Of a DNA stretch of 64,000 bases, positions 45,404 through 55,246 are shown one piece after another (the stretch's first letter is position 1; the number at the start of each line of letters is the position of its first letter). The translations under genes were made by a program, and so were the position numbers. The stretch spans positions 744,001 through 808,000 of the forward strand of contig NZ_CP031219.1 of NCBI RefSeq assembly GCF_003346775.1, given 5' to 3'. Below the pieces are notes generated by a model. It made no database searches, was not told the origin of the DNA, and saw only the letters and a program-made list of their open reading frames with translations. The stretch is from Malaciobacter mytili LMG 24559. Its GTDB lineage: Bacteria; Campylobacterota; Campylobacteria; Campylobacterales; Arcobacteraceae.

Positions 45404-45474
45404 TTGATTATAATCAATCATTATCTATCTTTTTTTATGTACAATTCCTAGAAATATAATAATAAGGATACATA

Positions 45475-45921
45475 ATGAGTGACACTATTAAATCTTTTCT
45501 AACACAAGACCATAGAGATTGTGATGAAGAGTTTGCAAATATGGAAAATGCAGTAGCAAGTGGAAATTGGGAAAAAGCAAAAGAGACTTTTGATAAATTT
45601 GTAGCTGATTTACAAATGCATTTTGATATGGAAGAAAAAGTAATGTTTCCAGCTTTTGAAGAAAAAACTGGAATGTGTGGTGGGCCAACACAAGTAATGA
45701 GAATGGAACATGCACAAATGAATAGTGTAGTTACACAAATGAGAGAAGATATAATCTCTAAAAATAGTTCACACTTTTTTGGATTAAGTGAGAGCTTAAT
45801 GATGTTAATGCAACAACATAATATGAAAGAAGAACAGATGCTTTATGCTATGGCAGATGCACATTTACAAGATGAGTCTTCTTTTATTATTCAACAAATG
45901 AAAGATTTAAAAAGAGTATAA
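45475..45921 (+). CDS. Hemerythrin-like HHE-domain protein
   Basis: 148 residues. Iron-ligand pattern of hemerythrin: His in TQDHRDCDEEF, HFDMEEKVMFPAFEE, RMEHAQMNSVVTQMRE and QQHNMKEEQMLYAMADAH. Binds a di-iron centre; relatives sense or store O2 or repair Fe-S/NO damage. AAGGATA precedes the ATG. Four bases before the NnrS-like gene, so the two form an operon next to nifSU, which suggests NO/oxygen stress. Confidence 0.82.
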   Translation: MSDTIKSFLTQDHRDCDEEFANMENAVASGNWEKAKETFDKFVADLQMHFDMEEKVMFPAFEEKTGMCGGPTQVMRMEHAQMNSVVTQMREDIISKNSSHFFGLSESLMMLMQQHNMKEEQMLYAMADAHLQDESSFIIQQMKDLKRV

Positions 45922-45925
45922 ATAG

Positions 45926-47197
45926 ATGTTTAATCAAGGGTTATCATTAGACCAAGCGCCGCCTATATCAGTGCCATTTAGGTTTTTTTTAACTGCACCA
46001 ATTTTTGCTATATTAATTGGAGTATTGTTTTTAGTTTATCCAGCAGAAGTTATTACAAATAGATTTTCAAATGAAACTATTGCAATCGTGCATTTATTTA
46101 CTTTAGGTGTTTTATCAATGATAATTTTTGGTGCAATGCAACAAATGATGCCTGTTCTTGCCGGTGCACCTATAAAAAGGGCTAGACTTTTTGCAACAAT
46201 AGTTCATAGCTCTTTAACTATAGGAACTTTATGTTTTGCTTTAAAGTTTTTATTTAATTTAGATAAATTTTTTATAGTTGCAATTATATGCTTAGCTATT
46301 TCTTTTTTAACTTTTTTTAGTGTGGCAATATTTTTACTATTTAAAGTTAAGTATTTAACTTCTACTGTTAATGTAATGCGTCTTTTTGCAATAGCAGGTA
46401 TCTTAACTGCTTTATTGGGTTTACACCTTGCAGGTGCACATTTATCTGGAAATATTGCCTCAAATCACTATACATTTGTAAATATTCATATACTTTTAGG
46501 TATTTTTGGATTTGCTGCATTGCTTATAATTGGAGTATCATTTCAAGTGATACCTATGTTTTATGTGGCTTTAGATTTTCCTAAATCTGTTCAAAATAGA
46601 TTACCTATTTCTATTTTTATACTTTTAATTTCTTATATAGCTTTTGCATTTTTAGAACTTGATTTTTATATTTATAAGATTTTATTTACTATATTTTTTA
46701 TTATTTTTGCTTTTCATGGTTTAAATTCATTAAGCAATAGAAGAAGACCTGTTGATGATGTTACTCTTTGGTATTGGAAAGTTTCTTTATATTCTTTAAT
46801 TGTAGCAATGTTAAATTGGCTTTTTGTACCACAAGACTCTTCATACTTTTTAACTATTCTTTTTGCTTTTGGATTTTTATTTTCATTACTTCAAGGAATG
46901 ATTTATAAAATAATACCTTTTTTATGTTGGTTTCATTTAAGTTCAAAGGGATATTTCCAAATACCAACTATAAAAGAGATAATAAATGAAGATTTAATAA
47001 AAATACAGTTTTATATTTATATAACTTCTTTAGTTTTTTTTATTTTATATGGATTTTTTACTGAAATTTTTATAGATATTGCAGCAACTTTATTTATACT
47101 TTCAAATATCTTATTTTTTATTAATTGCTTTTTAGGGATGAAAAAATATGAAACTATCTCTAAAAATGACCCAATGCAAACTTTCATAAAATCATAG
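45926..47197 (+). CDS. Multi-pass NnrS/heme-copper-oxidase-like membrane protein
   Basis: 423 residues with about 12 hydrophobic segments. Conserved-looking histidines lie in helices: AIVHLFTLGVLSMIIFGAMQ, LGLHLAGAHLSG, FVNIHILLGIFGFAAL and CWFHLSSKG. The overall layout resembles NnrS-like heme/copper membrane proteins and the core of heme-copper oxidase subunit I, but catalytic ligand assignment is not secure. Downstream of hemerythrin; a role in NO or O2 stress is inferred. Confidence 0.6.
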   Translation: MFNQGLSLDQAPPISVPFRFFLTAPIFAILIGVLFLVYPAEVITNRFSNETIAIVHLFTLGVLSMIIFGAMQQMMPVLAGAPIKRARLFATIVHSSLTIGTLCFALKFLFNLDKFFIVAIICLAISFLTFFSVAIFLLFKVKYLTSTVNVMRLFAIAGILTALLGLHLAGAHLSGNIASNHYTFVNIHILLGIFGFAALLIIGVSFQVIPMFYVALDFPKSVQNRLPISIFILLISYIAFAFLELDFYIYKILFTIFFIIFAFHGLNSLSNRRRPVDDVTLWYWKVSLYSLIVAMLNWLFVPQDSSYFLTILFAFGFLFSLLQGMIYKIIPFLCWFHLSSKGYFQIPTIKEIINEDLIKIQFYIYITSLVFFILYGFFTEIFIDIAATLFILSNILFFINCFLGMKKYETISKNDPMQTFIKS

Positions 47198-47234
47198 TTA
47201 TGTTATAATATCCCAAATTAAAAAAGGGGATATT

Positions 47235-47420
47235 ATGACTGCTCAAGATAAAGAATTAGCACAATTACACGATACTATTGTTTCTGATGTAAACTCTTTA
47301 GTTAATAAATATATGGCTATTGTTGGATGGGATGTTCCAGAAAATGATGAAGAAGAAGCAAAAAGAAAAATCTTAGCAATTATAAAAGATACACTAGAAA
47401 AAATTGAGGAAGAGAATTAA
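47235..47420 (+). CDS. Small acidic conserved protein (61 aa)
   Basis: Starts [20 protein letters not shown] and includes [20 protein letters not shown], acidic and helical. GGGG lies upstream of the ATG. Its stop overlaps the argH ATG, so it is probably co-translated with argH. Function unknown. Confidence 0.55.
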   Translation: MTAQDKELAQLHDTIVSDVNSLVNKYMAIVGWDVPENDEEEAKRKILAIIKDTLEKIEEEN

Positions 47421-48811
47421 TGTCAAATCAAAATAATCAAATTTTAAAAAATACAAATGCACAAATCTTAGATGAATTTAATGCTTCTGTAATGTTTGAT
47501 AAAGAACTATATTCACAAGATATTAAAGGTTCAATGGCACATAGTCAAATGCTATATGAACAAGGGATTTTATGCTTAGAAGATAAAGAGGCAATTCATA
47601 AAGGGCTTTTACAAGTAAAAGAAGAGATAGAAAGTGGTAAATTTGAATTTAAAATTGAGCATGAAGATATTCATATGGCTGTTGAAAGTAGATTAACACA
47701 AATTATAGGTGATGCAGGAAAAAGACTTCATACAGCAAGAAGTAGAAATGATCAAGTGGCGACTGATTTTAGATTATATGTTCAAGAAAAATCTTTAAGT
47801 ATAAAAGAGCAACTAAAAGAGCTAATCTCTACATTTGTAGAAGTTGCTTCAAAACATACTTCAACTTTAATTCCTGGAATGACACACTTACAACATGCAC
47901 AGCCAGTTAATTTTGCATATCATATGCTAGCATATGCAAATATGTTTAAAAGAGATTATGAAAGATTTGAAAGTTCATATGAAAGAAATAACTACTCTCC
48001 TTTAGGAAGTGCTGCCTTAGCAGGAACTCCACATAATATTAATAGAGAAACAACTACAAAACTTTTAGGCTTTAAAGCTCCAACTGCAAATGCTATGGAT
48101 ACTGTAAGTGATAGGGATTTTGCATTAGAGATTTTATTTAATATTAGTACAGCAATGATGCATATTAGTAGAATCTCTGAAGAGCTTATTTTATGGTCTT
48201 CTTATGAGTTCCAATTTGTAAGAATGAGTGATGAATATGCTACAACTTCTTCAATTATGCCACAAAAGAAAAATCCAGATGTACCTGAACTATTAAGAGG
48301 TAAAACAGGAAGAACATATGGAAATTTAATCTCTTTATTTACAGTAATGAAAGGTTTACCTCTTGCATATAATAAAGATACACAAGAGGATAAAGAGGGA
48401 GTATTTGACTCTGTTAAAACAATAGAAATTTCATTAAAGATTTTAAATGAAGTAATAAAAACTATGATTGTAAATGTTGATAAAATGCAAAAAGCTTGTA
48501 AAATTGGGCATTTAAGTGCTACGGATTTAGCTGATTATTTAGTTCAAAAACAAAATTTACCTTTTAGAACTGCATATTATATTACAAAAGATGTGGTTGC
48601 ACTTGCAAATAGTTTAAATAAAGATATTAGTGAATTAAATATTGATGAAATTAGAAGTGCAAATGAAGAGATTAAAAATATTGATGAAGAGATAGTAATG
48701 TATCTTGACTTAAAAGCTTCAATGAATGCTAGAACATCATTTGGTGGAACTTCTACAAAACAAACAGAAAATCAAATTGAAGTATTTAAAACTTGGCTAA
48801 CTAGAAATTAA
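47420..48811 (+). CDS. argH: Argininosuccinate lyase
   Basis: 463 residues. Splits argininosuccinate into arginine and fumarate, last step of arginine synthesis. Signature [20 protein letters not shown] is present, with the active region [20 protein letters not shown] and [20 protein letters not shown]. Full family length. Ends within a 22-bp palindrome. argC is encoded about 2.2 kb away on the same strand. Confidence 0.95.
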   Translation: MSNQNNQILKNTNAQILDEFNASVMFDKELYSQDIKGSMAHSQMLYEQGILCLEDKEAIHKGLLQVKEEIESGKFEFKIEHEDIHMAVESRLTQIIGDAGKRLHTARSRNDQVATDFRLYVQEKSLSIKEQLKELISTFVEVASKHTSTLIPGMTHLQHAQPVNFAYHMLAYANMFKRDYERFESSYERNNYSPLGSAALAGTPHNINRETTTKLLGFKAPTANAMDTVSDRDFALEILFNISTAMMHISRISEELILWSSYEFQFVRMSDEYATTSSIMPQKKNPDVPELLRGKTGRTYGNLISLFTVMKGLPLAYNKDTQEDKEGVFDSVKTIEISLKILNEVIKTMIVNVDKMQKACKIGHLSATDLADYLVQKQNLPFRTAYYITKDVVALANSLNKDISELNIDEIRSANEEIKNIDEEIVMYLDLKASMNARTSFGGTSTKQTENQIEVFKTWLTRN

Positions 48812-48868
48812 TTTCTAGTTACTAAGTATTTTAGTTACTAGGTACTAGTTTTAGAACCTAGCAACTAA
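48799..48868. terminator. Palindrome and bidirectional terminator between argH and cheV
   Basis: A perfect 22-nt palindrome AACTAGAAATT/AATTTCTAGTT (48799-48820) spans the argH stop. Then TTAGTTACTAGGT (48831-48843) pairs with ACCTAGCAACTAA (48856-48868) with one mismatch. The two genes converge, so the hairpins can end both transcripts. Confidence 0.6.
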
Positions 48869-48872
48869 TAGC

Positions 48873-49781
48873 TTATTTTAATAAAAACCTTTTTGTTGCT
48901 TCATATAAAGCTTGAACATCAGTTTTTCCAATAAATCCATCAACTCCAATAGCATGCATTTTATTTTTAACAGCATCAGTTGTCATAGATGAATTTACAA
49001 TAACAGGAATATGATTATAAGTGTTATTTTCTTTTATAAATGTTGCCACTTGGAAACCATCTGCTTCTGGCATTTCAATATCAGTAATAATAAGTCCAAT
49101 TTTATCAGGATTTATCTCTTTAACTCTTTGCAATAATAATGCACCATTATTATAAATTTCAAAATTTATTTTTGCTTTTTTAAAGAATTTACTTAATACT
49201 TCCCTTGCTACTCCTGAATCTTCAGCAGCAAGAACTAATTTTTCTGAAATTAGAGGAGAATCAACATATTTATTTACAGCATCTTCACCATCATCTGTCC
49301 ATCCAATATCTTTTAGAAGTTGTTCTGCATTAAATACTGTACATAATTCATTTTTATCATGAACTTTTACATATGTTGTATAAGTGATTTTTGAATTTGT
49401 CTCTTCTGTATGTCTTAATTCATCAGTAGTTTTTTCAACAATATCAAGCATATCTTTGATTAGAAAACCTACTTTTTTATGGTTAAATTCACAATATATA
49501 ATAAGCTTATATTGATCCATCTCCATCTTTTGTTGACCAAGCCATGCATCAAGATTTACTAAAGTTACAGGTTCCCCTCTAATTGTAGCAATCCCTGCAA
49601 TAATCTTTGAGTCACTTGGCGTGTCATTAATTGTTACTTCATCTTTAATAACAAAGGCTTTTACTTTTGCGATATTAATTGCATAAATATTATTATGACT
49701 AGTATAAAATACAGCTAACTGCTGAACATTTCTTCTATGTCCTTGAGTCATTTGTTCAACGCTACTACTAATGCCACTCAT
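48873..49781 (-). CDS. cheV: CheV chemotaxis adaptor (CheW-receiver fusion)
   Basis: 302 residues. N-terminal CheW domain (FYTSHNNIYAINIAKVKAFV, IIAGIATIRGEPVTLVNLDA) links receptors to CheA. C-terminal receiver domain from about residue 180 has the acidic pair in LAAEDSGVAR, phospho-acceptor Asp in IGLIITDIEMPEADGFQVA and Lys in FIGKTDV. Both domains look intact. Single-gene transcript on the minus strand. Confidence 0.9.
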   Translation of the reverse strand: MSGISSSVEQMTQGHRRNVQQLAVFYTSHNNIYAINIAKVKAFVIKDEVTINDTPSDSKIIAGIATIRGEPVTLVNLDAWLGQQKMEMDQYKLIIYCEFNHKKVGFLIKDMLDIVEKTTDELRHTEETNSKITYTTYVKVHDKNELCTVFNAEQLLKDIGWTDDGEDAVNKYVDSPLISEKLVLAAEDSGVAREVLSKFFKKAKINFEIYNNGALLLQRVKEINPDKIGLIITDIEMPEADGFQVATFIKENNTYNHIPVIVNSSMTTDAVKNKMHAIGVDGFIGKTDVQALYEATKRFLLK

Positions 49782-49853
49782 ATTATTCCTTTTTCTGTGA
49801 TGTATAAATTATATATATTTTTTTCTTATAATCAACTTTTTACAAATGTTGTT

Positions 49854-50498
49854 TTATTTCTTCTTTAGCAATTTCTGAACTGTAACAGAAGCCATCATAA
49901 GTCCAAAAGAGCCTGTAACTCCTTCAAAACTTCCTTTTTCAAGGCATTTTGGTTCTTCTGATGAAAAAATAACTTTAAACTTCTTTTTAAACCCTTGAGC
50001 TTTTAACTCTGTTCTAATTTTTCTAATAAAAGGATCATTATATGTATCCCAAATTGATTTATATTCAATTTTACTAGGATCTATTCTTTTTGCTCCACCA
50101 CTTGTACTAATTACTTTTGTAAAGTACTTTTTAATTAGGTGAACCTTTGGTGTTACATCATCAATTGCATCTAAGATATAATCATAAGAACTAAAATCAA
50201 AGTTATCAATCCACTCTTTTGTTATTTTAACATGAATTGGTGTCACTTTTGGATATTTTTCTTTTAAAGCTTCAACTTTTACTCTTCCTATGTTACCTTC
50301 ACTACCCATTTGCCTATTTAAGTTAGACTCTTCATACGTATCAAAATCAACTATTGTAATATCTGTAATTCCTGTTCTATACAAAGCATCAAGGGCAAAG
50401 CTTCCAACCCCACCAACTCCTAAAAGAATAAGTTTTGCCTTTGTAAATTTTTCAAAATTTTCTTCACCAAATAGTTTTTTTGTTCTGTCATATCTCAT
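49854..50498 (-). CDS. tcdA: TcdA/ThiF-like E1 enzyme
   Basis: 214 residues. ATP-binding loop AKLILLGVGGVGSFALDAL, ITIVDFDTYEESNLNRQMGS and the Cys in EEPKCLEKG place it with TcdA/HesA adenylating enzymes. TcdA makes cyclic t6A at position 37 of tRNA. Slightly shorter than E. coli TcdA, C-terminus partly missing. ThiF cannot be excluded, but no thiamine genes are near. Confidence 0.7.
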   Translation of the reverse strand: MRYDRTKKLFGEENFEKFTKAKLILLGVGGVGSFALDALYRTGITDITIVDFDTYEESNLNRQMGSEGNIGRVKVEALKEKYPKVTPIHVKITKEWIDNFDFSSYDYILDAIDDVTPKVHLIKKYFTKVISTSGGAKRIDPSKIEYKSIWDTYNDPFIRKIRTELKAQGFKKKFKVIFSSEEPKCLEKGSFEGVTGSFGLMMASVTVQKLLKKK

Positions 50499-50558
50499 AT
50501 AATCTACTCTTTTAAAAATTTTAGGTATTATACCATAAAATAATTAATGGAGTTGTTG

Positions 50559-51044
50559 ATGGAAAAAGAACCAATGACAAGAGCTGGATATGAAAAAATC
50601 ACTGGCAATTTAGACTTCTTAAAAAGTAAAGAAAGACCAGAAACGGTTATTGCTTTAGATGAAGCAAGACAATTAGGAGATTTAAAAGAAAATGCAGAAT
50701 ATCATGCTGCAAAAGATAAATTAAAACTTATTGATTCTCAAATTGCAGAACTTAACAACATTATAAGTAAGGCAGTAATTATTGATCCTTCAACACTACC
50801 ACATGATAAAGTAAGCTTTGGCTCAACTGTAAATTTAGTTGATGTTGATACGGATGAAGAGTTTACATATACAATAGTTGGTGGAATTGAATCAAATGCT
50901 GAAAATGGAATGATTTCATTTAATTCACCTTTAGCAAAACAGCTAATGGGAAAAGAAGAAGGAGATGAAGTTCAAGCAACACTTCCTGGGGGAGTTAGAA
51001 CTTTTGAAATATTAGAGGTTTATTATAAGGAGATTGAACTATAA
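50559..51044 (+). CDS. greA: Transcription elongation factor GreA
   Basis: 161 residues from ATG 50559, with GGAG six bases upstream; an in-frame ATG at 50547 lies before that site. Coiled-coil N-terminus with LGDLKENAEYHAAKDKLKLI (the acidic tip D-x-x-E), C-terminal FKBP-like domain ending VEILEVYYKEIEL-type. Rescues backtracked RNA polymerase. Stop overlaps the argC ATG. Confidence 0.92.
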   Translation: MEKEPMTRAGYEKITGNLDFLKSKERPETVIALDEARQLGDLKENAEYHAAKDKLKLIDSQIAELNNIISKAVIIDPSTLPHDKVSFGSTVNLVDVDTDEEFTYTIVGGIESNAENGMISFNSPLAKQLMGKEEGDEVQATLPGGVRTFEILEVYYKEIEL

Positions 51045-52048
51045 TGAATATAGCAATTATTGGAGCTAGTGGATATACTGGTTTAGAATTAATTAAAATT
51101 TTAATTAATCATCCAAAATTTAATATTACATATATTGCAAATTCAACAGGTGAAATAAATGTGCAAGAGTTACATCCTTGTTTAAAAGATGTGATTAATA
51201 TAACTGTTGAAAATGCAGATGCAAAGGAAGTATCAAAAGTTGCTGATTTAGCATTTTTGGCTCTACCTCATAAAACTTCTATGGCTTTTGCTAAAGAGTT
51301 ATTAAAAGAGGGGGTAAAAGTAGTTGATTTAAGTGCAGATTATAGACTTGAACTTGACACTTATGAAAAACACTATTGTGCACATGAAGATAAAGAAAAT
51401 ATAAATGATGCTGTATATGGATTGCCTGAATATTATAAACAGAATTTAAAAGAAGCAATTTTAGTTGCAAATCCAGGATGTTATCCAACTGCTTCACTTT
51501 TAGCACTATTACCTTTTGTAGATTTTATACAAGAAGAAACACCTATTTTTATTGATGCAAAATCAGGAGTTAGTGGGGCAGGTAAAAAATTGGCAGAGAC
51601 AACACATTTTTGCCATATAAATGAAAATATTCATGCTTATAATCCTTTAGCTCATAGACATATGCCTGAGATTGAAGAAAAAGTAAGATTAGTTAAAAAT
51701 AAAGAATTTTCTATAAACTTTGTACCTCACTTAATTCCTGTTACAAGAGGAATGTTAGTTTCAGTTTATGCAACTTTAAAAGAAGAAATTGATGTGGAGA
51801 GTATTTTAGAAGAGGCATATAAAAATAGTGAGTTTGTAAGAATTAGAAAAACTCCTGTTGATATAAAATCAACAGCAGGAACAAACTTTTGTGATATTTT
51901 TGTAAAAAGAAATGGTAAAGCTTTATTTATTAACTCTTCAATTGATAACTTATTAAGAGGTGCTTCTTCTCAAGCAGTTGTTAATGCAAACTTAATGTGT
52001 GGATATGAAGAGGGTCTTGGGATCCCAAAAATTGCTTATGTTCCTTAA
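51044..52048 (+). CDS. argC: N-acetyl-gamma-glutamyl-phosphate reductase
   Basis: 334 residues. NADP-binding IAIIGASGYTGLELIKIL, active Cys in VANPGCYPTASLLALLP, and later HRHMPEIEEKVRL with FVPHLIPVTRGMLVSVY. Third step of arginine biosynthesis. Its end overlaps the start of the phosphatase gene by 11 bp. Confidence 0.95.
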   Translation: MNIAIIGASGYTGLELIKILINHPKFNITYIANSTGEINVQELHPCLKDVINITVENADAKEVSKVADLAFLALPHKTSMAFAKELLKEGVKVVDLSADYRLELDTYEKHYCAHEDKENINDAVYGLPEYYKQNLKEAILVANPGCYPTASLLALLPFVDFIQEETPIFIDAKSGVSGAGKKLAETTHFCHINENIHAYNPLAHRHMPEIEEKVRLVKNKEFSINFVPHLIPVTRGMLVSVYATLKEEIDVESILEEAYKNSEFVRIRKTPVDIKSTAGTNFCDIFVKRNGKALFINSSIDNLLRGASSQAVVNANLMCGYEEGLGIPKIAYVP

Positions 52049-52736
52049 TATTAAAGAAAATGCGATTTTTGTAGCTGATTCTCACTATAATGAGAGAAAT
52101 CAAGAGTTTTTAATCTTTTTAGAGAAAGTAAAATCTAAAGAGATTAAAGCAGAGCAACTTTTTTTTATGGGTGATATGTTTGATTTTATTTCAGAAGAGA
52201 GTAAATATTTTGTAAAAAGAAATCAAAAACTACTAAACCTTATAAACGAACTTTCAAAAACTATACAAATAGTATATTTAGAAGGAAATCATGACTATAA
52301 TCTTAGTTCACTTTTTCCAAATGTATTAGTAGTAAAAAGAGAAAACCAACCTTTAATTGCTCTATATAAACATAAAAAAGTAGCTCTTTCTCATGGGGAT
52401 AACTTTACTCCGAAATCTTATGATATTTATTGTAAAGTTATAAGAAATAAACCCCTTTTAAATTTTTTAAATTTTATAGATTTTAATAATTTTATTTCAA
52501 AAAAAATATATTATACTTTAATAAAAAAGACTATTTGCTCTGATTTTAAAGGTTTTGAAACTTTAGCAAAAAGAAGAGTAGGGTATTTTAATAGTGATAT
52601 TGTAATTGAAGGACATTTTCATCAAGGAAAAGAGTTTTTATTTGATAATAAAAGATATGTAAATATTCCTTCTTTATGTTGTAGTAAAGAGTATACAAAG
52701 CTAGAAAATGAAAAGTTTATAAAAGTAAAATTATGA
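52038..52736 (+). CDS. LpxH-like UDP-2,3-diacylglucosamine diphosphatase (metallophosphoesterase)
   Basis: 232 residues from ATG 52038 inside the argC end; an earlier frame to 51999 is not needed. Metal motifs: VADSHYNERN (DxH), FFMGDMFDF (GDxxD), LEGNHDYN (GNHD), LSHGDNF and VIEGHFHQG (GHxH). This is the LpxH-type pattern, which cleaves UDP-diacylglucosamine in lipid A synthesis. Exact substrate is inferred from the family. Confidence 0.65.
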   Translation: MFLNIKENAIFVADSHYNERNQEFLIFLEKVKSKEIKAEQLFFMGDMFDFISEESKYFVKRNQKLLNLINELSKTIQIVYLEGNHDYNLSSLFPNVLVVKRENQPLIALYKHKKVALSHGDNFTPKSYDIYCKVIRNKPLLNFLNFIDFNNFISKKIYYTLIKKTICSDFKGFETLAKRRVGYFNSDIVIEGHFHQGKEFLFDNKRYVNIPSLCCSKEYTKLENEKFIKVKL

Positions 52737-53278
52737 ATTATACTTTTTTATTTTTTATTGCAATTATAGTTTTATTTATCCCTATTTTCTTTTATAGAAA
52801 AAAAAGAAATAAACAAAAAATGCAAATAAAAAAACATAAAATAAAACAACATATATATATAGAAGCTATCTCTTTACCTTCAAAAATTGAAGATATGCAT
52901 ATTAGTAAAGTTTTGGAAATTACAAAAAAAATATTTCATACTTTTTATATTTTAGATTTAAAACACTTAAGTGAAAAAGAGTTTGATAAAAAAGAGTGGC
53001 ATACTTGGCAAATCTCTATTTTATTTAAATTATATAAATTAAAAAAAGAATTTTTTATTGTAAATAAAAAAGAGATTTTTCATCCAATTATTTTACAATT
53101 GGATAAAGAATCTTTACATAGTTTGGTTCAAACTATATTATTAAAATATAAAAACTATGTAAATATTAATAAAACAAAAGATTTTTTATCAAAAGAAGTA
53201 ATTTGGTCAAATAAAGAGATTTCAATTTTATTTTATTTTTTAAGTTCAAAGGATATGTTATCGCAAAGTTTAAAGTAG
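52733..53278 (+). CDS. Membrane-anchored protein of unknown function
   Basis: 181 residues. One N-terminal membrane helix ([18 protein letters not shown]), then a basic linker ([19 protein letters not shown]) and a helical cytoplasmic part rich in Lys, Phe and Ile. No recognised family. The stop region overlaps the uvrB start by about 19 bases, and it follows the phosphatase with a 4-bp overlap. Confidence 0.55.
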   Translation: MNYTFLFFIAIIVLFIPIFFYRKKRNKQKMQIKKHKIKQHIYIEAISLPSKIEDMHISKVLEITKKIFHTFYILDLKHLSEKEFDKKEWHTWQISILFKLYKLKKEFFIVNKKEIFHPIILQLDKESLHSLVQTILLKYKNYVNINKTKDFLSKEVIWSNKEISILFYFLSSKDMLSQSLK

Positions 53279-55233
53279 TAAGTGAATATGAACCATCAGG
53301 GGACCAGCCACAAGCAATAGAAGCATTAAGTAGTTCTATTCTTGAAGGAAATAAGTATCAAACACTTTTAGGTGTTACAGGAAGTGGTAAAACATATACA
53401 ATGGCTAAAGTGATAGAAAAAGTACAAAAGCCAACACTTATAATGACACATAATAAGACTTTAGCTGCACAGTTATATAGTGAATTTAAAGCATTTTTCC
53501 CAAATAACCATGTGGAGTACTTTATCTCTTATTATGATTATTATCAACCTGAAGCATATATTCCAAGAAGTGATTTATTTATTGAAAAAGACTCTTCAAT
53601 TAATGAAGAATTAGAAAGATTAAGACTTAGTGCAACTGCTTCACTTTTATCTTTTGATGATGTAATAGTAATTGCTTCAGTTTCAGCTAATTATGGATTG
53701 GGAAATCCAGAAGAATATAAAGCAATGGTTCAAAGAATTGAAGTTGGTTTTGATTACTCTCAAAAAGAGTTTTTACTAAAATTAGTAGAAATGGGATATA
53801 AAAGAAATGATAAATTTTTTGATAGGGCAGATTTTAGAGTAAATGGTGATGTAATTGATATTTTCCCTGCTTATTATGAAGATGAGTTTATTAGAGTGGA
53901 ATTTTTTGGTGATGAGGTTGAATCAATTACTAAACATGAATATCTAACAAATACAAAAGTAAAAGAGTTAAATGAAGTAATAATTTATTCAGTTAATCCT
54001 TTTGTTGTTTCAAATGATAAATTAGCAATTGCAGTTAAGCAAATCGAAGAAGAACTTCAACAAAGATTAGAGTTTTTTAAAGCTGAAGATAAATTAGTCG
54101 AGTATCAAAGACTAAAACAAAGAGTTGAGTTTGATTTGGAGATGATAGAAAGTACAGGTATGTGTAAGGGAATTGAGAATTATGCTCGACATTTAACTGG
54201 ACAAAAAGCTGGTGAAACACCTTATTCTTTAATGAACTATTTTGAGCAAATGCAAGAAGAATTTTTACTAATTGTTGATGAGTCTCATGTTTCACTACCA
54301 CAATTTAGAGGAATGCATGCAGCTGATAGAAGTAGAAAAGAGGTTTTAGTAGAGTATGGATTTAGGCTTCCTAGTGCACTTGATAATAGACCTTTAAAAT
54401 TTGATGAATTTATAAATAAAGCACCACATTTTCTCTTTGTAAGTGCAACTCCAAATGAACTTGAACTTGAAAAAAGTTCAGTTGTAGCTGAACAAATAAT
54501 AAGACCCACAGGTTTACTTGACCCAGTTATTGAGATAATGGATAGTGAATATCAAGTAGAAAAACTTTTTGATGAAATAAAAAGAGTAGTTGCAAAAAAT
54601 CAAAGAGTTTTAGTTACTGTTTTAACTAAAAAAATGGCTGAGGAATTAACTTCTTATTACAGTGATTTAGGACTTAAAATAAAATATATGCATAGTGAAA
54701 TTGATGCAATTGAAAGAAACCAAATTATTAGAGAGTTAAGACTTGGGCAATTTGATATTCTTGTGGGAATTAACTTGCTAAGAGAAGGTCTTGATATTCC
54801 TGAGACTTCTTTAGTTGCTATTTTAGATGCAGATAAAGAAGGATTTTTAAGAAGTAAAACCTCTTTAATTCAAACTATAGGAAGAGCTGCACGGAATGAA
54901 AATGGAAAAGTTATTTTATTTGCTAAAAGAATAACTGATTCTATGCAATTTGCAATAGATGAAACAAATAGAAGAAGAGAAATACAAGAAAACTATAATA
55001 AAAAACATAATATTACTCCAAAATCAACAAAGAGAAAACTAGATGAAAATCTAAAAGTTGAAGAGTATGATGATTTAGCTTGGAAAAAACAAAAACTAGA
55101 AAAAATGCCTGCAAGTGAAAAGAAAAAGTTACTTGTGGAATTAAATAAAAAGATGAAAAAAGCTGCAAGTGATTTAAACTTTGAAGAGGCTATTAGACTA
55201 AGAGATGAAATAGAAAAGATAAAAAAACTATAA
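53260..55233 (+). CDS. uvrB: Excinuclease ABC subunit B, ATC start proposed
   Basis: 657 residues if started at ATC 53260, the length known for this group. The N-terminus then reads [20 protein letters not shown] after the start codon, followed by the Walker A GVTGSGKT at 38-45. The first ATG (53401) would remove Walker A, so it cannot be right. No ATG, GTG or TTG exists in frame between the upstream TAA and 53401; ATC is 6-7 bases behind AAAGGA. Other parts are normal: [12 protein letters not shown] (beta-hairpin), [12 protein letters not shown]-type helicase motif and the C-terminal UvrC-binding domain ([19 protein letters not shown]). Acts in nucleotide excision repair. Confidence 0.85.
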   Translation: MAKFKVVSEYEPSGDQPQAIEALSSSILEGNKYQTLLGVTGSGKTYTMAKVIEKVQKPTLIMTHNKTLAAQLYSEFKAFFPNNHVEYFISYYDYYQPEAYIPRSDLFIEKDSSINEELERLRLSATASLLSFDDVIVIASVSANYGLGNPEEYKAMVQRIEVGFDYSQKEFLLKLVEMGYKRNDKFFDRADFRVNGDVIDIFPAYYEDEFIRVEFFGDEVESITKHEYLTNTKVKELNEVIIYSVNPFVVSNDKLAIAVKQIEEELQQRLEFFKAEDKLVEYQRLKQRVEFDLEMIESTGMCKGIENYARHLTGQKAGETPYSLMNYFEQMQEEFLLIVDESHVSLPQFRGMHAADRSRKEVLVEYGFRLPSALDNRPLKFDEFINKAPHFLFVSATPNELELEKSSVVAEQIIRPTGLLDPVIEIMDSEYQVEKLFDEIKRVVAKNQRVLVTVLTKKMAEELTSYYSDLGLKIKYMHSEIDAIERNQIIRELRLGQFDILVGINLLREGLDIPETSLVAILDADKEGFLRSKTSLIQTIGRAARNENGKVILFAKRITDSMQFAIDETNRRREIQENYNKKHNITPKSTKRKLDENLKVEEYDDLAWKKQKLEKMPASEKKKLLVELNKKMKKAASDLNFEEAIRLRDEIEKIKKL

Positions 55234-55246
55234 GTTTTTTATCTTT

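Noticed and set aside
53401-55233. uvrB starting at ATG 53401
   Set aside because: This would remove the Walker A motif GVTGSGKT and 47 conserved residues; the frame upstream is plainly UvrB.
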